Shown: positions 48,157 through 58,425, counted from the stretch's first letter. The stretch is DNA of 64,000 nucleotides from an uncultured Muribaculaceae bacterium (GCA_910579035.1 CAJTSR010000001.1:62001-126000), one strand, 5' to 3'. Notes: generated by a model from the sequence alone, not told the origin. A program made the numbers and translations.

Positions 48157-48165
48157 TAATTTTGT
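48157..48165 (+). promoter_or_regulatory. -7 box of the M3 peptidase gene
   Basis: TAATTTTGT matches TAnnTTTG and predicts a start about 27 bases before the ATG at 48195. The -33 box is not clear. Confidence 0.5.
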
Positions 48166-48194
48166 GCCATACAAGCAAATCATTCACATTATAT

Positions 48195-50345
48195 ATGAAA
48201 AATTCAATACTTATCGCTGCCGCAGCCCTGACGCTTGCATCGGCCTGCAACAGCACAAATAAGAACGAAATGGCCGAGAACCCATTCCTGGCGCCTTACG
48301 AAACGCCTTACGAAATTCCGCCCTTCGACGAAATCAGCTACGGGCACTACCTCCCCGCCCTCGACAGCGGCATAGCCCAGAAGAAAGCACAGATACTCGA
48401 AATTGTGTCGAATCCCGACTCCGCCACTTTCGAGAACACAATAATGCCCCTTGAGCACAGCGGCGAGATACTCGACAAGGTGGCATACGTATTCTTCGCA
48501 CTCGACGAGTCCAACTCCTCGCCAGAAATGGTGGAGATAGCCGAAAAGTTCTATCCGGCATACTCGCAGTTTGCCGACGAAATGACGATGAACGACTCGC
48601 TCTTCGCCCGCATCAAGACAGTCTACGACAATCGCGAGAGCCTCGACCCCGACCAGAAGCGCGCAGTGGAGGATTATTACAAAGACTTCACCCGCAACGG
48701 CGCCCTCCTCTCGCCCGAAAAGAAAGAAGAACTTAAAGCCGTAAACACCGAACTTGCCGAACTGTATCTCACCTTCAACAAAAACCTCCTCAACGCCACC
48801 AACGCGTTCGAGATAGTGGTGACCGACAGCACCGAGCTTGCCGGCCTGCCCGCGTCGAGCATCGCACAGGCTGCCGAAGCAGCCAAAGAGCGTAACCTTG
48901 GCGACGGCAACTGGGTATTCACACTCCATGCTCCCAGCCGCCTGCCCTTGCTGCAGTACGCCGACAACCGCGAGCTGCGCCGCAAAATGTACGAAGGCTA
49001 CACCACCCTCGCAACAAGCGGCGAATGCAACAACCTTCCCATCATAAACAAAGTGCTCCAGGCCCGCACGAAGAAAGCCGCCCTCCTCGGATTTGAGAAC
49101 TACGGCGCCTATATGACCGACAACGTGATGGCCAAGACCGTTGCCAACGCCGAAAACCTGCTCATGCAGATATGGAAACCGGCTGTGGCACGCGTGCAGC
49201 AGGAAGTGGCCGAAATGCAGGAACTCGCCAACAGCGAAGGCGGCAACTTCAAAATCGAGCCGTGGGACTACTACTACTATGCCGAAAAGGTACGTCAGAA
49301 AAAATACGACCTCGACGAAAGCAAGGTTCGCGAATACTTCGCGGTAGACTCTGTGCGCAAAGGCATCTTCACAATGGCCGAACGACTCTACGGCGTCAAA
49401 TTCACCGAAATGCCCGACGCTCCCAAATACTACGACGAAGTGACCGTGTACGACGTTACCGACGCAGCCACCGGCGAACACGTTTCTGTATTCATGACCG
49501 ACTACTTCCCACGCGCCTCCAAGCGCCAGGGTGCATGGATGAGCGAGTTCAAAGGCTCGTGGCAGAATGCCGACAGCACGTCTTCGCGTCCTATCATATA
49601 CAACGTGGGCAACTTCTCGCGTCCTACCGCCGACACACCCGCCCTGCTCACCCTCGACGAAGTTGAAACGATGTTCCACGAATTTGGCCACGGCCTCCAC
49701 GGCATGCTATCCCGCGCTCGCCTCAAGAGCCAGGCCGGCACCAACGTGGACCGCGACTTTGTGGAACTTCCCTCGCAGATTCACGAACACTGGGCTATGG
49801 AACCCGAACTGCTCCGCGTATACGCCAAGCACTATAAGACCGGCGAAGTAATTCCCGACGACATGATAGCCAAGCTGCAGGCGTCCTCCACCCACAATAT
49901 GGGCTTCACCACTGCCGAACTCGCCGGCGCAGCACTGCTCGACCTCCAGTACGGCAAGCTCAACATCGACTCCGACATCGACATCGCCGCATTTGAATCG
50001 AAAGTGGCATCCGACCTCGGCATGCCTGCAGAGCTTACTTTCCGCTACCGCTCGCCCTACTTCAAGCACATCTTCGGCAGCGACGGCTACGCTTCGGGAT
50101 ACTATACATACCTCTGGGCCGAGGTCCTTGATGCCGACGGCTTCGAGCTATTCAAGGAAAAAGGTATCTTCGACCCCGAAACAGCTCGCAAATTCAAGGA
50201 AAACATACTTGAAAAAGGCGGCTCCGAAGATCCCATGCAGCTCTACATCAACTTCCGCGGACAGGCACCCTCTGTCGATGCCCTTCTGCGCAACCGCGGC
50301 CTCGCAGGCGCCAACATGGATCTCGCCGCCAAGGCCGGAAAATAA
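48195..50345 (+). CDS. dcp: M3-family peptidyl-dipeptidase lipoprotein (Dcp-like)
   Basis: Starting at ATG 48195 gives 716 residues with a lipoprotein signal (MKNSILIAAAALTLASAC). An earlier ATG at 48162 would place hydrophilic residues first and overlaps the -7 box. The thermolysin-like M3 domain carries the zinc motif FHEFGHGLHG (~residue 495) and the downstream glutamate region. Dcp enzymes cut dipeptides from peptide C-termini; here the protein is probably periplasmic, recycling peptides. Confidence 0.93.
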   Translation: MKNSILIAAAALTLASACNSTNKNEMAENPFLAPYETPYEIPPFDEISYGHYLPALDSGIAQKKAQILEIVSNPDSATFENTIMPLEHSGEILDKVAYVFFALDESNSSPEMVEIAEKFYPAYSQFADEMTMNDSLFARIKTVYDNRESLDPDQKRAVEDYYKDFTRNGALLSPEKKEELKAVNTELAELYLTFNKNLLNATNAFEIVVTDSTELAGLPASSIAQAAEAAKERNLGDGNWVFTLHAPSRLPLLQYADNRELRRKMYEGYTTLATSGECNNLPIINKVLQARTKKAALLGFENYGAYMTDNVMAKTVANAENLLMQIWKPAVARVQQEVAEMQELANSEGGNFKIEPWDYYYYAEKVRQKKYDLDESKVREYFAVDSVRKGIFTMAERLYGVKFTEMPDAPKYYDEVTVYDVTDAATGEHVSVFMTDYFPRASKRQGAWMSEFKGSWQNADSTSSRPIIYNVGNFSRPTADTPALLTLDEVETMFHEFGHGLHGMLSRARLKSQAGTNVDRDFVELPSQIHEHWAMEPELLRVYAKHYKTGEVIPDDMIAKLQASSTHNMGFTTAELAGAALLDLQYGKLNIDSDIDIAAFESKVASDLGMPAELTFRYRSPYFKHIFGSDGYASGYYTYLWAEVLDADGFELFKEKGIFDPETARKFKENILEKGGSEDPMQLYINFRGQAPSVDALLRNRGLAGANMDLAAKAGK

Positions 50346-50364
50346 CATCTCATAAAAAACATTA

Positions 50365-50406
50365 TAATGAAAGGTAGGGGCGGTAACAGCCGCTACCTTT
50401 CATTAT
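50365..50406. terminator. hairpin terminator after the M3 peptidase gene
   Basis: TAATGAAAGGTAG and CTACCTTTCATTA form a 13-bp stem around a 15-base loop. It lies 20 bases past the stop and 18 before aspS. Confidence 0.7.
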
Positions 50407-50423
50407 CAGATATATAACGCACA

Positions 50424-52178
50424 ATGTATAGAACAAATACCTGCGGCGAGCTACGCCTCGCCGACGCCGGCAAGGAAGTGACACTCGCCGGCTGGGTGCA
50501 GAAAGCCCGCAAAATGGGTGGTATGACCTTCGTCGACCTCCGCGACCGTTACGGCATAACACAGGTGGTATTCGACAACGACCACGACGCAGCGCTCACC
50601 GAAGCCTCCAACCACCTCGGACGCGAATTTGTGGTACAAGTGACAGGCACCGTTGCCGAGCGTACCGCCAAGAACCCCGCCCTTCCTACCGGCGACATCG
50701 AGATAATAGCCAACAGCCTCACAGTACTGAACGCCAGCGAGGTACCGCCGTTCACCATCGAAGACGAAACCGACGGTGGCGACGACCTCCGCATGCGCTA
50801 CCGCTATCTCGACATACGTCGCGCCCCGGTGCGCCGCAACCTCGAGCTGCGCCACCGCATGACGATGGAAGTGCGCCGATATCTCGACAGCAAGGGCTTC
50901 CTCGAAATCGAAACCCCCATGCTCGTAGGCTCCACTCCCGAAGGCGCACGCGACTTCGTGGTGCCGTCCCGCATGAATCCAGGCCAGTTCTACGCCCTGC
51001 CCCAGTCGCCGCAGACCCTCAAGCAGCTGCTTATGGTAAGCGGCATCGACCGTTACTTCCAGATTGTGAAGTGCTTCCGCGACGAAGACCTGCGCGCCGA
51101 CCGCCAGCCCGAGTTCACACAGATTGACTGCGAGATGAGCTTCATCGAGCAGAACGACGTAATCGAGCTTTTCGAAGGCATGGCAAAGCACCTCTTCAAG
51201 GAGATACGCGGAATCGAGCTTAACGAGCCGTTCCAGCGCATGCCCTGGGCCGACGCCATGAAATACTACGGCAGCGACAAGCCCGACACCCGTTTCGGCA
51301 TGCGCTTCGTCGAGCTGATGGACGTGCTCAAAGGCTGCGGATTCAGCGTGTTCGACAACGCCGAGTACATCGGCGGCATCTGCGCCGAGGGAGCGGCATC
51401 GTACACCCGCAAGCAGCTCGACGCCCTTACCGAATTTGTGAAACGCCCGCAAATCGGCGCCAAAGGCATGGTGTACGCCCGTGTCGAAGCCGACGGCAAT
51501 GTCAAGTCGAGCGTCGACAAGTTCTACACACAGGAGAAACTGCAGGAACTCAAGGACGCCATGGACGCAAAACCCGGCGACCTCATACTCATACTCAGCG
51601 GCGACGACGCGATGCGCACACGCAAGCAGCTGTGCGAGCTGCGCCTCGAAATGGGACGCCAGCTCGGCCTGCGCGACAAGAACAAGTTCTCCTGCCTCTG
51701 GGTAGTCGACTTCCCGATGTTTGAATGGAGCGAGCAGGAAGGACGCCTCATGGCCATGCACCACCCCTTCACCCACCCCAAGGACGAAGACATACCCATG
51801 CTCGACACCGACCCCGCAGCCGTGCGCGCCGATGCCTACGACATGGTTATCAACGGCGTAGAAGTAGGCGGCGGCTCGATCCGTATCCACGACAGCGAGC
51901 TTCAGGCCAAGATGTTTGAAATTCTCGGCTTCACACCCGAAAAGGCACAGGAGCAGTTCGGATTCCTTATGAACGCCTTCAAGTACGGCGCTCCGCCTCA
52001 CGGAGGACTCGCCTACGGCCTCGACCGCTGGGTAAGCCTCTTCGCAGGCCTCGACAGCATACGCGACTGCATCGCATTCCCCAAAAACAACTCGGGACGC
52101 GACGTCATGCTCGATGCCCCCGCGCCTCTCGACCAAAGCCAGCTCGACGAGCTTACTCTGGCAATCGTAGAAAAATGA
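50424..52178 (+). CDS. aspS: aspartyl-tRNA synthetase, bacterial type
   Basis: The 584-residue class II synthetase has an N-terminal OB fold (~15-105, [26 protein letters not shown]). Motif 2 ([18 protein letters not shown]), the bacterial GAD insertion (~290-400) and motif 3 ([10 protein letters not shown]) follow. FYALPQSPQ is the characteristic substrate loop. No archaeal features suggest relaxed tRNA-Asn charging. Its stop overlaps the start of the Nif3-like gene (ATGA). Confidence 0.97.
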   Translation: MYRTNTCGELRLADAGKEVTLAGWVQKARKMGGMTFVDLRDRYGITQVVFDNDHDAALTEASNHLGREFVVQVTGTVAERTAKNPALPTGDIEIIANSLTVLNASEVPPFTIEDETDGGDDLRMRYRYLDIRRAPVRRNLELRHRMTMEVRRYLDSKGFLEIETPMLVGSTPEGARDFVVPSRMNPGQFYALPQSPQTLKQLLMVSGIDRYFQIVKCFRDEDLRADRQPEFTQIDCEMSFIEQNDVIELFEGMAKHLFKEIRGIELNEPFQRMPWADAMKYYGSDKPDTRFGMRFVELMDVLKGCGFSVFDNAEYIGGICAEGAASYTRKQLDALTEFVKRPQIGAKGMVYARVEADGNVKSSVDKFYTQEKLQELKDAMDAKPGDLILILSGDDAMRTRKQLCELRLEMGRQLGLRDKNKFSCLWVVDFPMFEWSEQEGRLMAMHHPFTHPKDEDIPMLDTDPAAVRADAYDMVINGVEVGGGSIRIHDSELQAKMFEILGFTPEKAQEQFGFLMNAFKYGAPPHGGLAYGLDRWVSLFAGLDSIRDCIAFPKNNSGRDVMLDAPAPLDQSQLDELTLAIVEK

Positions 52179-53317
52179 GATTATCTTACATAATAAGGGC
52201 CCTGGAGGAATATGCCCCCGGGGCCCTTCAGGAAAAATGGGACAACAGCGGGCTGCAAATCGGCCTGCCCGACGGTGACGGCGAGTGCACAGGCGTCCTT
52301 CTGTGCGTCGATGTGACCGAATCAGTCATCGAAGAAGCCGCCCGTCTGGGCTGCAACCTTGTGGTGTCGCACCACCCTCTCATTTTCAAAGGGCTGCGCC
52401 GCATCGCAGGCTCTACCGTGACCGAACGCGCCGCCATGGCCGCCATTCGCTCCGGAATAGCCGTGTATTCCGCTCACACCTCGCTCGACAGCACCATGGG
52501 CGGAGTTTCCTACGCCATGGCCTCGCGCCTGGGCGCGGAAGTGGAGCGGGTACTCGTGCCTTCCGAGTTGCAGTTCAAGCGCATCAGCGTGACATGCCCG
52601 CGCGAACTTGCCGCAAGCGTGCGCCTGGTGCTGCTCGACCATGATGCAGGCACAGAGCCTTGCTCAGATAACAGCAGCCTCAGCCCGACAGCGCCCGTCG
52701 CCGACACGGACTCTGCCGTAAGCTATTACGACTGCGAAGAAGAAAGCCTGCCGAAGTCGCCCGGTCCGGAGCCGGGAGTGGTCGACATACGCCACACAGC
52801 CCTCACACGCGTAGAGGCAGTGGTTCCTGCATGGAAATGCGCCGGGCTCGCGGCCTCTGTAACCGAAATACCGGGGGCTGAATCGGCCAAGGTCGACATA
52901 CTGCCGCTCGACAACCGACCGGCCAATCTCGGCCTCGGAGTCATTGCCTCCTTCCCGCAACCTGTGAACATGGCAGAACTTGCCGATAAAATCAAAAAAG
53001 AATTCGGCTGCCGGGCTATCCGCGTGTCGGCCGCATATGCCCCTGATGCGAAGGTGCGCCGCATAGCGCTATGCGGAGGCGCCGGAGGCGAATTTATAGG
53101 CAAAGCCCGGTCGGCAGGAGCGCAGGCGTACATATCGGCAGACATAAGGTATCACGACTTTGCCGACAACCGCAGCGGCATGGCCATATTCGATATAGGC
53201 CATTTCGAGAGCGAATCCTGCGCTAAAGACATTTTTTATCACGTCCTTACAAATAAATTTGCTAACTTTGCAGTCTATTATTCGGAAATCGAATCAAATC
53301 CGGTAAAATACTTGTAA
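52175..53317 (+). CDS. Nif3-like dinuclear metal-centre protein
   Basis: The 380-residue protein belongs to the NIF3/DUF34 family. It has an N-terminal half with [12 protein letters not shown] (metal-binding histidines), a PII-like insert typical of YqfO types (~125-280), and a C-terminal GHFESE motif. The family forms hexamers with two metal ions; GTP cyclohydrolase-like chemistry has been proposed but its role is unsettled. It overlaps aspS by ATGA and precedes a zinc-ribbon gene, an arrangement common to many bacteria. Confidence 0.9.
   Translation: MRLSYIIRALEEYAPGALQEKWDNSGLQIGLPDGDGECTGVLLCVDVTESVIEEAARLGCNLVVSHHPLIFKGLRRIAGSTVTERAAMAAIRSGIAVYSAHTSLDSTMGGVSYAMASRLGAEVERVLVPSELQFKRISVTCPRELAASVRLVLLDHDAGTEPCSDNSSLSPTAPVADTDSAVSYYDCEEESLPKSPGPEPGVVDIRHTALTRVEAVVPAWKCAGLAASVTEIPGAESAKVDILPLDNRPANLGLGVIASFPQPVNMAELADKIKKEFGCRAIRVSAAYAPDAKVRRIALCGGAGGEFIGKARSAGAQAYISADIRYHDFADNRSGMAIFDIGHFESESCAKDIFYHVLTNKFANFAVYYSEIESNPVKYL
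53263..53271 (+). promoter_or_regulatory. internal -7 box for the zinc-ribbon gene
   Basis: TAACTTTGC within the end of the Nif3-like gene predicts a start about 51 bases before the ATG at 53325. No clear TTTG lies at the -33 distance. Confidence 0.4.
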
Positions 53318-53324
53318 GCACCAT

Positions 53325-54098
53325 ATGGCAACAGACCACAAAACCGATGCCCCCCGCACGGTCGAAGACCGCCTCAAGACACTCTACGAACTTCAGACCA
53401 TACTCTCTGAAATCGACCGCATTCGCAACATTCGCGGCGAGCTGCCCCTCGAGGTAAAAGACCTGCAGGACACCATTGCCGGCCTTAACACTCGCATAGA
53501 GCGCTTTCAGGCCGACATCGAAGACCTCAAAATCAAACGCACTGCCGAGCAGAACAAAATCGAAAACAAAAAGCTGCTCATAGAGCGCTACCGCCAGCAG
53601 CTCGACAACGTGCGCAACAATCACGAATTCGACAACCTCACAAAGGAAATCGAATACGAAACGCTCGAAATACAGCTCAGCGTCAAGAATATCGGAGATA
53701 TCGAACGCGACATTGAAAACCGCAAGGCCGAAATAGCCGCCACCGAGGAAAAAATCTCCGACCAGACCCACATACTCAACGAAAAGAAGTCCGATCTCGA
53801 AAACATCGTGAGCGAAACACGCTCCGAGGAAGAAAACCTCATAGCACGCTCCAAGAAGCTCGAACCCGATGTGGACGACCGCACTCTTTCGGCGTTCAAG
53901 CGCATTCGCAAGAACGCCCGCAACGGCCTCGGCATCGTAATCGTTGACCGCAACGCCTGCGGCGGCTGCTTCAACCGCATTCCCCCGCAGAAGCAAATCG
54001 AGATAAAGATGCACAAGAAAGTTATCGTTTGCGAATACTGCGGACGCATCATGATTGACCCCGAGCTTGCTGCCGCGGTCGATGCCAAGAAGAAATAA
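53325..54098 (+). CDS. coiled-coil C4-type zinc-ribbon protein
   Basis: The 257-residue protein has a long helical coiled coil (~15-190) and a C-terminal zinc ribbon with two CxxC pairs: ACGGCFN (~207) and VCEYCGR (~233). This is the zf-RING_7/CdsZ-type family, which often sits beside NIF3 genes. It is likely cytoplasmic; a nucleic-acid or GTP-related regulatory role has been suggested for relatives. A strong terminator follows. Confidence 0.88.
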   Translation: MATDHKTDAPRTVEDRLKTLYELQTILSEIDRIRNIRGELPLEVKDLQDTIAGLNTRIERFQADIEDLKIKRTAEQNKIENKKLLIERYRQQLDNVRNNHEFDNLTKEIEYETLEIQLSVKNIGDIERDIENRKAEIAATEEKISDQTHILNEKKSDLENIVSETRSEEENLIARSKKLEPDVDDRTLSAFKRIRKNARNGLGIVIVDRNACGGCFNRIPPQKQIEIKMHKKVIVCEYCGRIMIDPELAAAVDAKKK

Positions 54099-54116
54099 CA
54101 CTCTTAGCTGACATAC

Positions 54117-54154
54117 AAAAGCGGAAGATACCCGGTGGGGTCTTCCGCTTTTTT
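54117..54154 (+). terminator. intrinsic terminator after the zinc-ribbon gene
   Basis: AAAAGCGGAAGA (54117-54128) pairs with TCTTCCGCTTTT (54141-54152), followed by more T residues. Confidence 0.9.
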
Positions 54155-54165
54155 AGAACCTTGCC

Positions 54166-55851
54166 ATGAAAATACTAAGACCAATCACAATCGCTGCAGC
54201 CGCCACAATGGCCCTAACGCTGCAGGCGCAGACAGCCGTAGCTCCCGGCACTGCCTGCACGCGCACATTCGACGTAAAACCCAACAGCACGTACACCCTC
54301 GAGGTGAAGATGCGCACGGCATCGGGCAGCGACGCCGTGACGCTCGAAACATCGGGCCTCGGCGCTCACGACATATCCATACCGACGGCAAAAGCCACAT
54401 GGACCCGATTCAGCCAACAGCTCAACGTAGCCGACGCCAACAATCTCACCATACGCATCGTCGCCGGCACAGGCAACCGCTATGATGCCGAGTTCGACAG
54501 CCTGAGCATAAGGCGCACAGGCGACTATGCCGCGCCTTCCGGCAACAGCCCGCGCCGACGCGAAGTGAAGACCCACTTGGGCATCACCATGCAGCCCGAC
54601 GAGAAAATACAGTGGATGCGCGACGCACGCATAGGCATGTTCATACACTGGGGACTGTATGCCGGGCCGGGCAGAGGCGAATGGTATATGGAGAACAGCG
54701 GCGTGCCCGTCAAGGAATACGAACGACTCGCATACCCCGAGAGCGGCGACTGGTATTTCACCGCCAAAGACTTCAATGCGGATTCCCTCGCGGTTCTTGC
54801 CAAGGACATGGGCGCACGGTATATGTGCCTCACCACCCAGCACCACGACGGATACGCGCTTTTCGACAGCAAGTCGGCCTCCGCATTCACAAGCATGCAG
54901 ACCCACGGCCGCGACTTCGTAAAGGAATACGTGGAAGCCGCACGCAGGGCCGGACTTAAAGTAGGACTGTACAAGACACTGATAAACTGGCGTTACCCGG
55001 GATATTTCGACCCCTACGGCACCGACTGTGCGCCAAACCGTTTCGGCCATCAGACCGAGGCGTGGCATCGCTACAATGCTCAGCAGATGAAAGCCGAGCT
55101 ATACCTCCAAACGTACGAACTGATGTCGAACTACGGAAAAATCGACCACCTGTTCTGGGACGGCGGCTGGCTGCAGCAGCGCGGAACAGACGAGGACGCC
55201 GCACCCTTCTGGGAAAGCGGCAAGCTTATGGAGATGGTGCGCGAGCTGCAGCCCGACATCGTGTGCAACCCGCGTTCGGGCTGGATAGGCGATTTCACCT
55301 GCGAGGAAGGCGGCGGCAGCGTCAAAGGCGATGTGCGAAGCGGCGTGGTAGAGAAGTGCATGACTCTCGGAGGCCCGTGGGGCTGGTGCGCCATGCGCGA
55401 GGATTCGACAGCCATACTGTCGCTACAGGCCGTGAAGCGTATGTGCGCCGACTGCATGGTGCGCGGCATGTGCTTCCTGCTCAATGTAGGGCCCGACCGC
55501 CACGGCAAGGTGCCGCAGGCTGTGCAGAAACGTCTGCGCGAATTTGGCCGTTGGGCCGACGAACACGCCGAAGCCATCTACGGCACCGAGGGAGGCCCGT
55601 GGAATCCTGTCGACGGGCAGTACGGCTTCACCCGCAAGGGCAACAAAGTGTATGTGTATTTCCTTGGAGAATATGACAAAGACCATTTCACGCTACCACC
55701 TTTTGAAGGCGGCAAGAAAGCACGCCGCGCCTATATGGTGGGCAGCGGACGCAAAATCGCCACACAGCAAAAGGATGGCAGCGTCACCCTCCGGAACATA
55801 CCTGTGGAAAAAGGCGACATAAGCATCGTAGCTGTGGAATACAAGGACTAA
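54166..55851 (+). CDS. alpha-L-fucosidase, GH29
   Basis: The 561-residue secreted enzyme (signal MKILRPITIAAAATMALTLQAQ) first has a ~100-residue domain predicted to be beta-rich (~25-120), then the GH29 barrel. It shows ARIGMFIHWGLYAGPGRGEWY, LTTQHHDGYALFDSK and the nucleophile in HLFWDGGW (~331). A C-terminal beta-sandwich follows. It releases alpha-fucose from host or plant glycans, probably in the periplasm. The N-terminal domain is unusual, since GH29 enzymes usually begin directly with the barrel; it may bind carbohydrate. Confidence 0.92.
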   Translation: MKILRPITIAAAATMALTLQAQTAVAPGTACTRTFDVKPNSTYTLEVKMRTASGSDAVTLETSGLGAHDISIPTAKATWTRFSQQLNVADANNLTIRIVAGTGNRYDAEFDSLSIRRTGDYAAPSGNSPRRREVKTHLGITMQPDEKIQWMRDARIGMFIHWGLYAGPGRGEWYMENSGVPVKEYERLAYPESGDWYFTAKDFNADSLAVLAKDMGARYMCLTTQHHDGYALFDSKSASAFTSMQTHGRDFVKEYVEAARRAGLKVGLYKTLINWRYPGYFDPYGTDCAPNRFGHQTEAWHRYNAQQMKAELYLQTYELMSNYGKIDHLFWDGGWLQQRGTDEDAAPFWESGKLMEMVRELQPDIVCNPRSGWIGDFTCEEGGGSVKGDVRSGVVEKCMTLGGPWGWCAMREDSTAILSLQAVKRMCADCMVRGMCFLLNVGPDRHGKVPQAVQKRLREFGRWADEHAEAIYGTEGGPWNPVDGQYGFTRKGNKVYVYFLGEYDKDHFTLPPFEGGKKARRAYMVGSGRKIATQQKDGSVTLRNIPVEKGDISIVAVEYKD

Positions 55852-56093
55852 TCAGTGTCCTTCCACGTTCGCGAGCGGCGCAGCACCGAGCCATAAAAAT
55901 AATCGCGCCTTACCGCGAGCGAATACTTGCGCCACATCACGCAAAATACAACGGTGGCCATCAGCTGGGCCACTATCTCCCAGCCGTCAACATCGCCTCC
56001 GGCCACCAAGCGCACCCCTTGCGCCACAAGCGAGGCAAAACCTATGATAGACAACAGGCGGAACACATTTCGTTTCGTACAGTTAGATACCAT
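55848..56093 (-). CDS. small membrane protein of unknown function
   Basis: From ATG 56093 the product has 81 residues with two hydrophobic segments (FRLLSIIGFASLVAQGVRLVAG and WEIVAQLMATVVFCVMW) and a basic tail. A longer frame runs into the ferredoxin terminator hairpin and is rejected. It converges with the fucosidase gene, their stop codons overlapping at 55848-55851. I do not recognise a family. Confidence 0.6.
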   Translation of the reverse strand: MVSNCTKRNVFRLLSIIGFASLVAQGVRLVAGGDVDGWEIVAQLMATVVFCVMWRKYSLAVRRDYFYGSVLRRSRTWKDTD

Positions 56094-56103
56094 ACCTAAA
56101 CAA

Positions 56104-56153
56104 CCGACGCCGCGCCCCGATAGTTCGGGAAGCGCGGCGTCGGAATATTTTTT
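56104..56153. terminator. GC-rich hairpin terminator beyond the ferredoxin gene
   Basis: CCGACGCCGCGC (56104-56115) pairs with GCGCGGCGTCGG (56132-56143) around a 16-base loop. A T-rich tract follows on the plus strand and a weaker one on the minus. Confidence 0.75.
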
Positions 56154-56167
56154 AATAGCGTCTACTA

Positions 56168-56338
56168 TTATTCGCCGGGAATGATAGCCTCGCTGGGGCA
56201 TACAGAAGCGCATGTTCCGCAGTCGATGCAGGTATCGGGGTCGATAACGTAGATGGGGCCTTCAGAGATGGCCTCAACGGGGCATTCGGGCAGACAGGTG
56301 CCGCAAGCCACGCATTTGTCGGTAATTACGTAAGCCAT
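56168..56338 (-). CDS. 2[4Fe-4S] ferredoxin
   Basis: This 56-residue protein starts MAYVITDKCVACGTC and contains two complete CxxCxxCxxxCP motifs (CVACGTCLPECP and CIDCGTCASVCP). It is a bacterial-type 2[4Fe-4S] ferredoxin, an electron carrier for low-potential enzymes such as pyruvate:ferredoxin oxidoreductase. It has its own promoter at 56387-56418 and a hairpin behind it, so it is a single-gene transcript. Confidence 0.95.
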   Translation of the reverse strand: MAYVITDKCVACGTCLPECPVEAISEGPIYVIDPDTCIDCGTCASVCPSEAIIPGE

Positions 56339-56386
56339 AGTAATGTTGTTAAAAATTTACGGATATTGTTTTGTTTGAGTTATGCT

Positions 56387-56418
56387 GCAAAGTTACGTTT
56401 CTTTTCTAATAAGAACAA
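56387..56418 (-). promoter_or_regulatory. promoter of the ferredoxin gene
   Basis: TAACTTTGC (minus strand 56395-56387) is a perfect -7 box, with CTTG 20 bases upstream, one base off TTTG. The leader is about 46 bases. Confidence 0.65.
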
Positions 56419-56435
56419 GGCAAAGGGCAAAAATG

Positions 56436-57821
56436 TTAGCACATTTCGTTTACCACGGCCTTTATCCTGTCGGCAAGCGCCTCGGCCTCGGCCGGAGTGT
56501 GGGCCTCGGCATAGATGCGTATGATAGGCTCTGTGTTCGATTTGCGCAGGTGCACCCAGCTTTCGGCGAAATCGATTTTCACACCGTCGATATCGGTTAT
56601 CTTCTCGCTGGAGAAGCGGTCCTTGACAGCTGCGAGTATCGCGTCGACATCAATGTCGGGCGTGAGCTGTATCTTTGTCTTGTATATTTCGTATGCGGGA
56701 AGCCCGGCACGTATCTCACTGACCTTTTTGCCCGATTTGGCGAGCATGGTAAGGAAGAGAGCCACACCCACGAGAGCGTCGCGGCCGTAGTGGAGTTCGG
56801 GATATATGACTCCGCCATTGCCTTCTCCGCCGATAACGGCGCCGGTTTCCTTCATCTTGGTGGTAACATTAACCTCGCCCACGGCTGCCGCGCTGTAGCT
56901 GCCGCCACGCGCCACCGTCACATCGGCAAGAGCGCGGGAAGAGCTGAGGTTGCTGACGGTGTTGCCCGGAGTGTGGGCAAGCACATAATCGGCAACCGAC
57001 ACAAGTGTGTATTCCTCGCCGAAGAACTCGCCGCCATCGGATATTATGGCAAGGCGGTCGACATCGGGATCAACCACAAAGCCCACGTCGGCACCGCTGT
57101 CGCGAACAAGGTCGCAGATGCCTGTGAGGTTTGCGGGTATAGGCTCGGGATTATGCGAGAAACGGCCTGTGGGGGTGCAGTTCATACACTCCACCTTTTC
57201 CACGCCGAGAGCTGCGAGCAGCTCGGGTATCACCACGCCGCCAACAGAGTCGACAGCATCGACAGCCACTTTGAAGCCGGCCTTGCGGATAGCGTCGGAA
57301 TCGACCAGAGGAAGGGCGAGAACCTGCTCGATATGGCGGCGGTTCCAAGTATTGTTGGTATATACAGTACCCAGTTTCTCAACCGGGGCAAACTCGAAAT
57401 CATCGGCGGCAGCTATGGCAAGCACGCGCGCGCCTTCCTCGGCATTGAGGAACTCGCCATGCTCGTTGAGGAGCTTGAGGGCATTCCACTGCGCGGGGTT
57501 GTGCGAGGCAGTGAGGATAAGGCCTCCGGCGGCTTCCTCGCCTACTACGGCAAGCTCAGTGGTGGGGGTAGAGGCAAGCCCTATGTCTACCACGTCGAAG
57601 CCCATGCCAACGAGCGTGGCCACAACAAGATCGCGAACCATCGGACCCGACACGCGTGCGTCGCGGCCCACTACGATAGTATTGTTCTTCCTTGTGGTCG
57701 TTGTGGCTATGAACTTTGCATATGCCGCCGTAAATTTAACCACATCAAGCGGGCTGAGCCCGTCACCGGCAGGTCCGCCTATGGTACCGCGGATTCCGGA
57801 TATTGATTTGATGAGTGCCAT
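56436..57821 (-). CDS. glmM: phosphoglucosamine mutase
   Basis: The 461-residue alpha-D-phosphohexomutase converts glucosamine-6-phosphate to glucosamine-1-phosphate for UDP-GlcNAc. The phosphoserine loop is TASHNPAQ (S106), the metal site is DPDVDR, and the sugar-binding loop is GEGNGGVIYP; the C-terminal phosphate loop is RKSNTEP. A phosphomannomutase role cannot be excluded from sequence, but this form is usually annotated GlmM in Bacteroidales. It is third in an operon with the NrnA-type and DUF4827 genes. Confidence 0.85.
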   Translation of the reverse strand: MALIKSISGIRGTIGGPAGDGLSPLDVVKFTAAYAKFIATTTTRKNNTIVVGRDARVSGPMVRDLVVATLVGMGFDVVDIGLASTPTTELAVVGEEAAGGLILTASHNPAQWNALKLLNEHGEFLNAEEGARVLAIAAADDFEFAPVEKLGTVYTNNTWNRRHIEQVLALPLVDSDAIRKAGFKVAVDAVDSVGGVVIPELLAALGVEKVECMNCTPTGRFSHNPEPIPANLTGICDLVRDSGADVGFVVDPDVDRLAIISDGGEFFGEEYTLVSVADYVLAHTPGNTVSNLSSSRALADVTVARGGSYSAAAVGEVNVTTKMKETGAVIGGEGNGGVIYPELHYGRDALVGVALFLTMLAKSGKKVSEIRAGLPAYEIYKTKIQLTPDIDVDAILAAVKDRFSSEKITDIDGVKIDFAESWVHLRKSNTEPIIRIYAEAHTPAEAEALADRIKAVVNEMC

Positions 57822-57859
57822 TATAAAATAGGTTGGTTTTTAAGGTATTCAATTGTGTA

Positions 57860-58414
57860 TTATTCCCGACGCTGGTACGTGAGCTTATAGAGGAAGGGCA
57901 CCACGTCGGTCTGATCGTCGATTGTACCCTGCGTTGACTTCACCACCAGATTCACCTCGCAGTCAACAGGCAGGAATTCCAGAGGAGCCTGAATGCCTGT
58001 CCCCCACTGGTATGAGGTTTCGATTCTGAAATTATTGTAGCGGAACCAGCTCGGATTGAGCGAAAGGTTGTTGCCGCCGCCTTGCGGCAGCTTGCCGTTG
58101 GCATAGGCAAGGAGGTTGTAGCGGGTATAGCGGAAATATATCTGCTCGTTATCAACAACGTCGTTGCCCTCGGTACCCGCATTCAGAACCTGCATATACA
58201 GCGAGCCGTCTTCGTCAAGACGGTAGTAGGGAGCGTCCTCACCTACCTCAAATATAGTGTCCTCGGGTATGTCGAGAAGCACCACCTGGTCGGCGAGGAA
58301 GTTGTTTACGGCACGGTCTTGCTCGTTGAGCAGTTCGGCATACGACTTGCCGTCCTCACAGGAGGCCAAAAAAGCCAGCGCAAAAACGGCAGCTACAATG
58401 TGGAATATCTTCAT
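57860..58414 (-). CDS. DUF4827 lipoprotein
   Basis: ATG 58414 gives 184 residues with a lipoprotein signal (MKIFHIVAAVFALAFLASCEDG); a longer frame would lie inside the previous gene. The rest resembles the DUF4827 family, related to FKBP-like periplasmic domains (YAELLNEQDRAVNNFLADQ at the start, IYFRYTRYNL in the middle). Catalytic activity is not evident. It stands between the NrnA-type gene and glmM, an arrangement I recall from Bacteroides. Confidence 0.82.
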   Translation of the reverse strand: MKIFHIVAAVFALAFLASCEDGKSYAELLNEQDRAVNNFLADQVVLLDIPEDTIFEVGEDAPYYRLDEDGSLYMQVLNAGTEGNDVVDNEQIYFRYTRYNLLAYANGKLPQGGGNNLSLNPSWFRYNNFRIETSYQWGTGIQAPLEFLPVDCEVNLVVKSTQGTIDDQTDVVPFLYKLTYQRRE

Positions 58415-58425
58415 TGGTTTATTTT

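Noticed and set aside
48162..48194. Earlier ATG of the M3 peptidase
   Set aside because: It overlaps the -7 box and would place hydrophilic residues before the lipoprotein signal.
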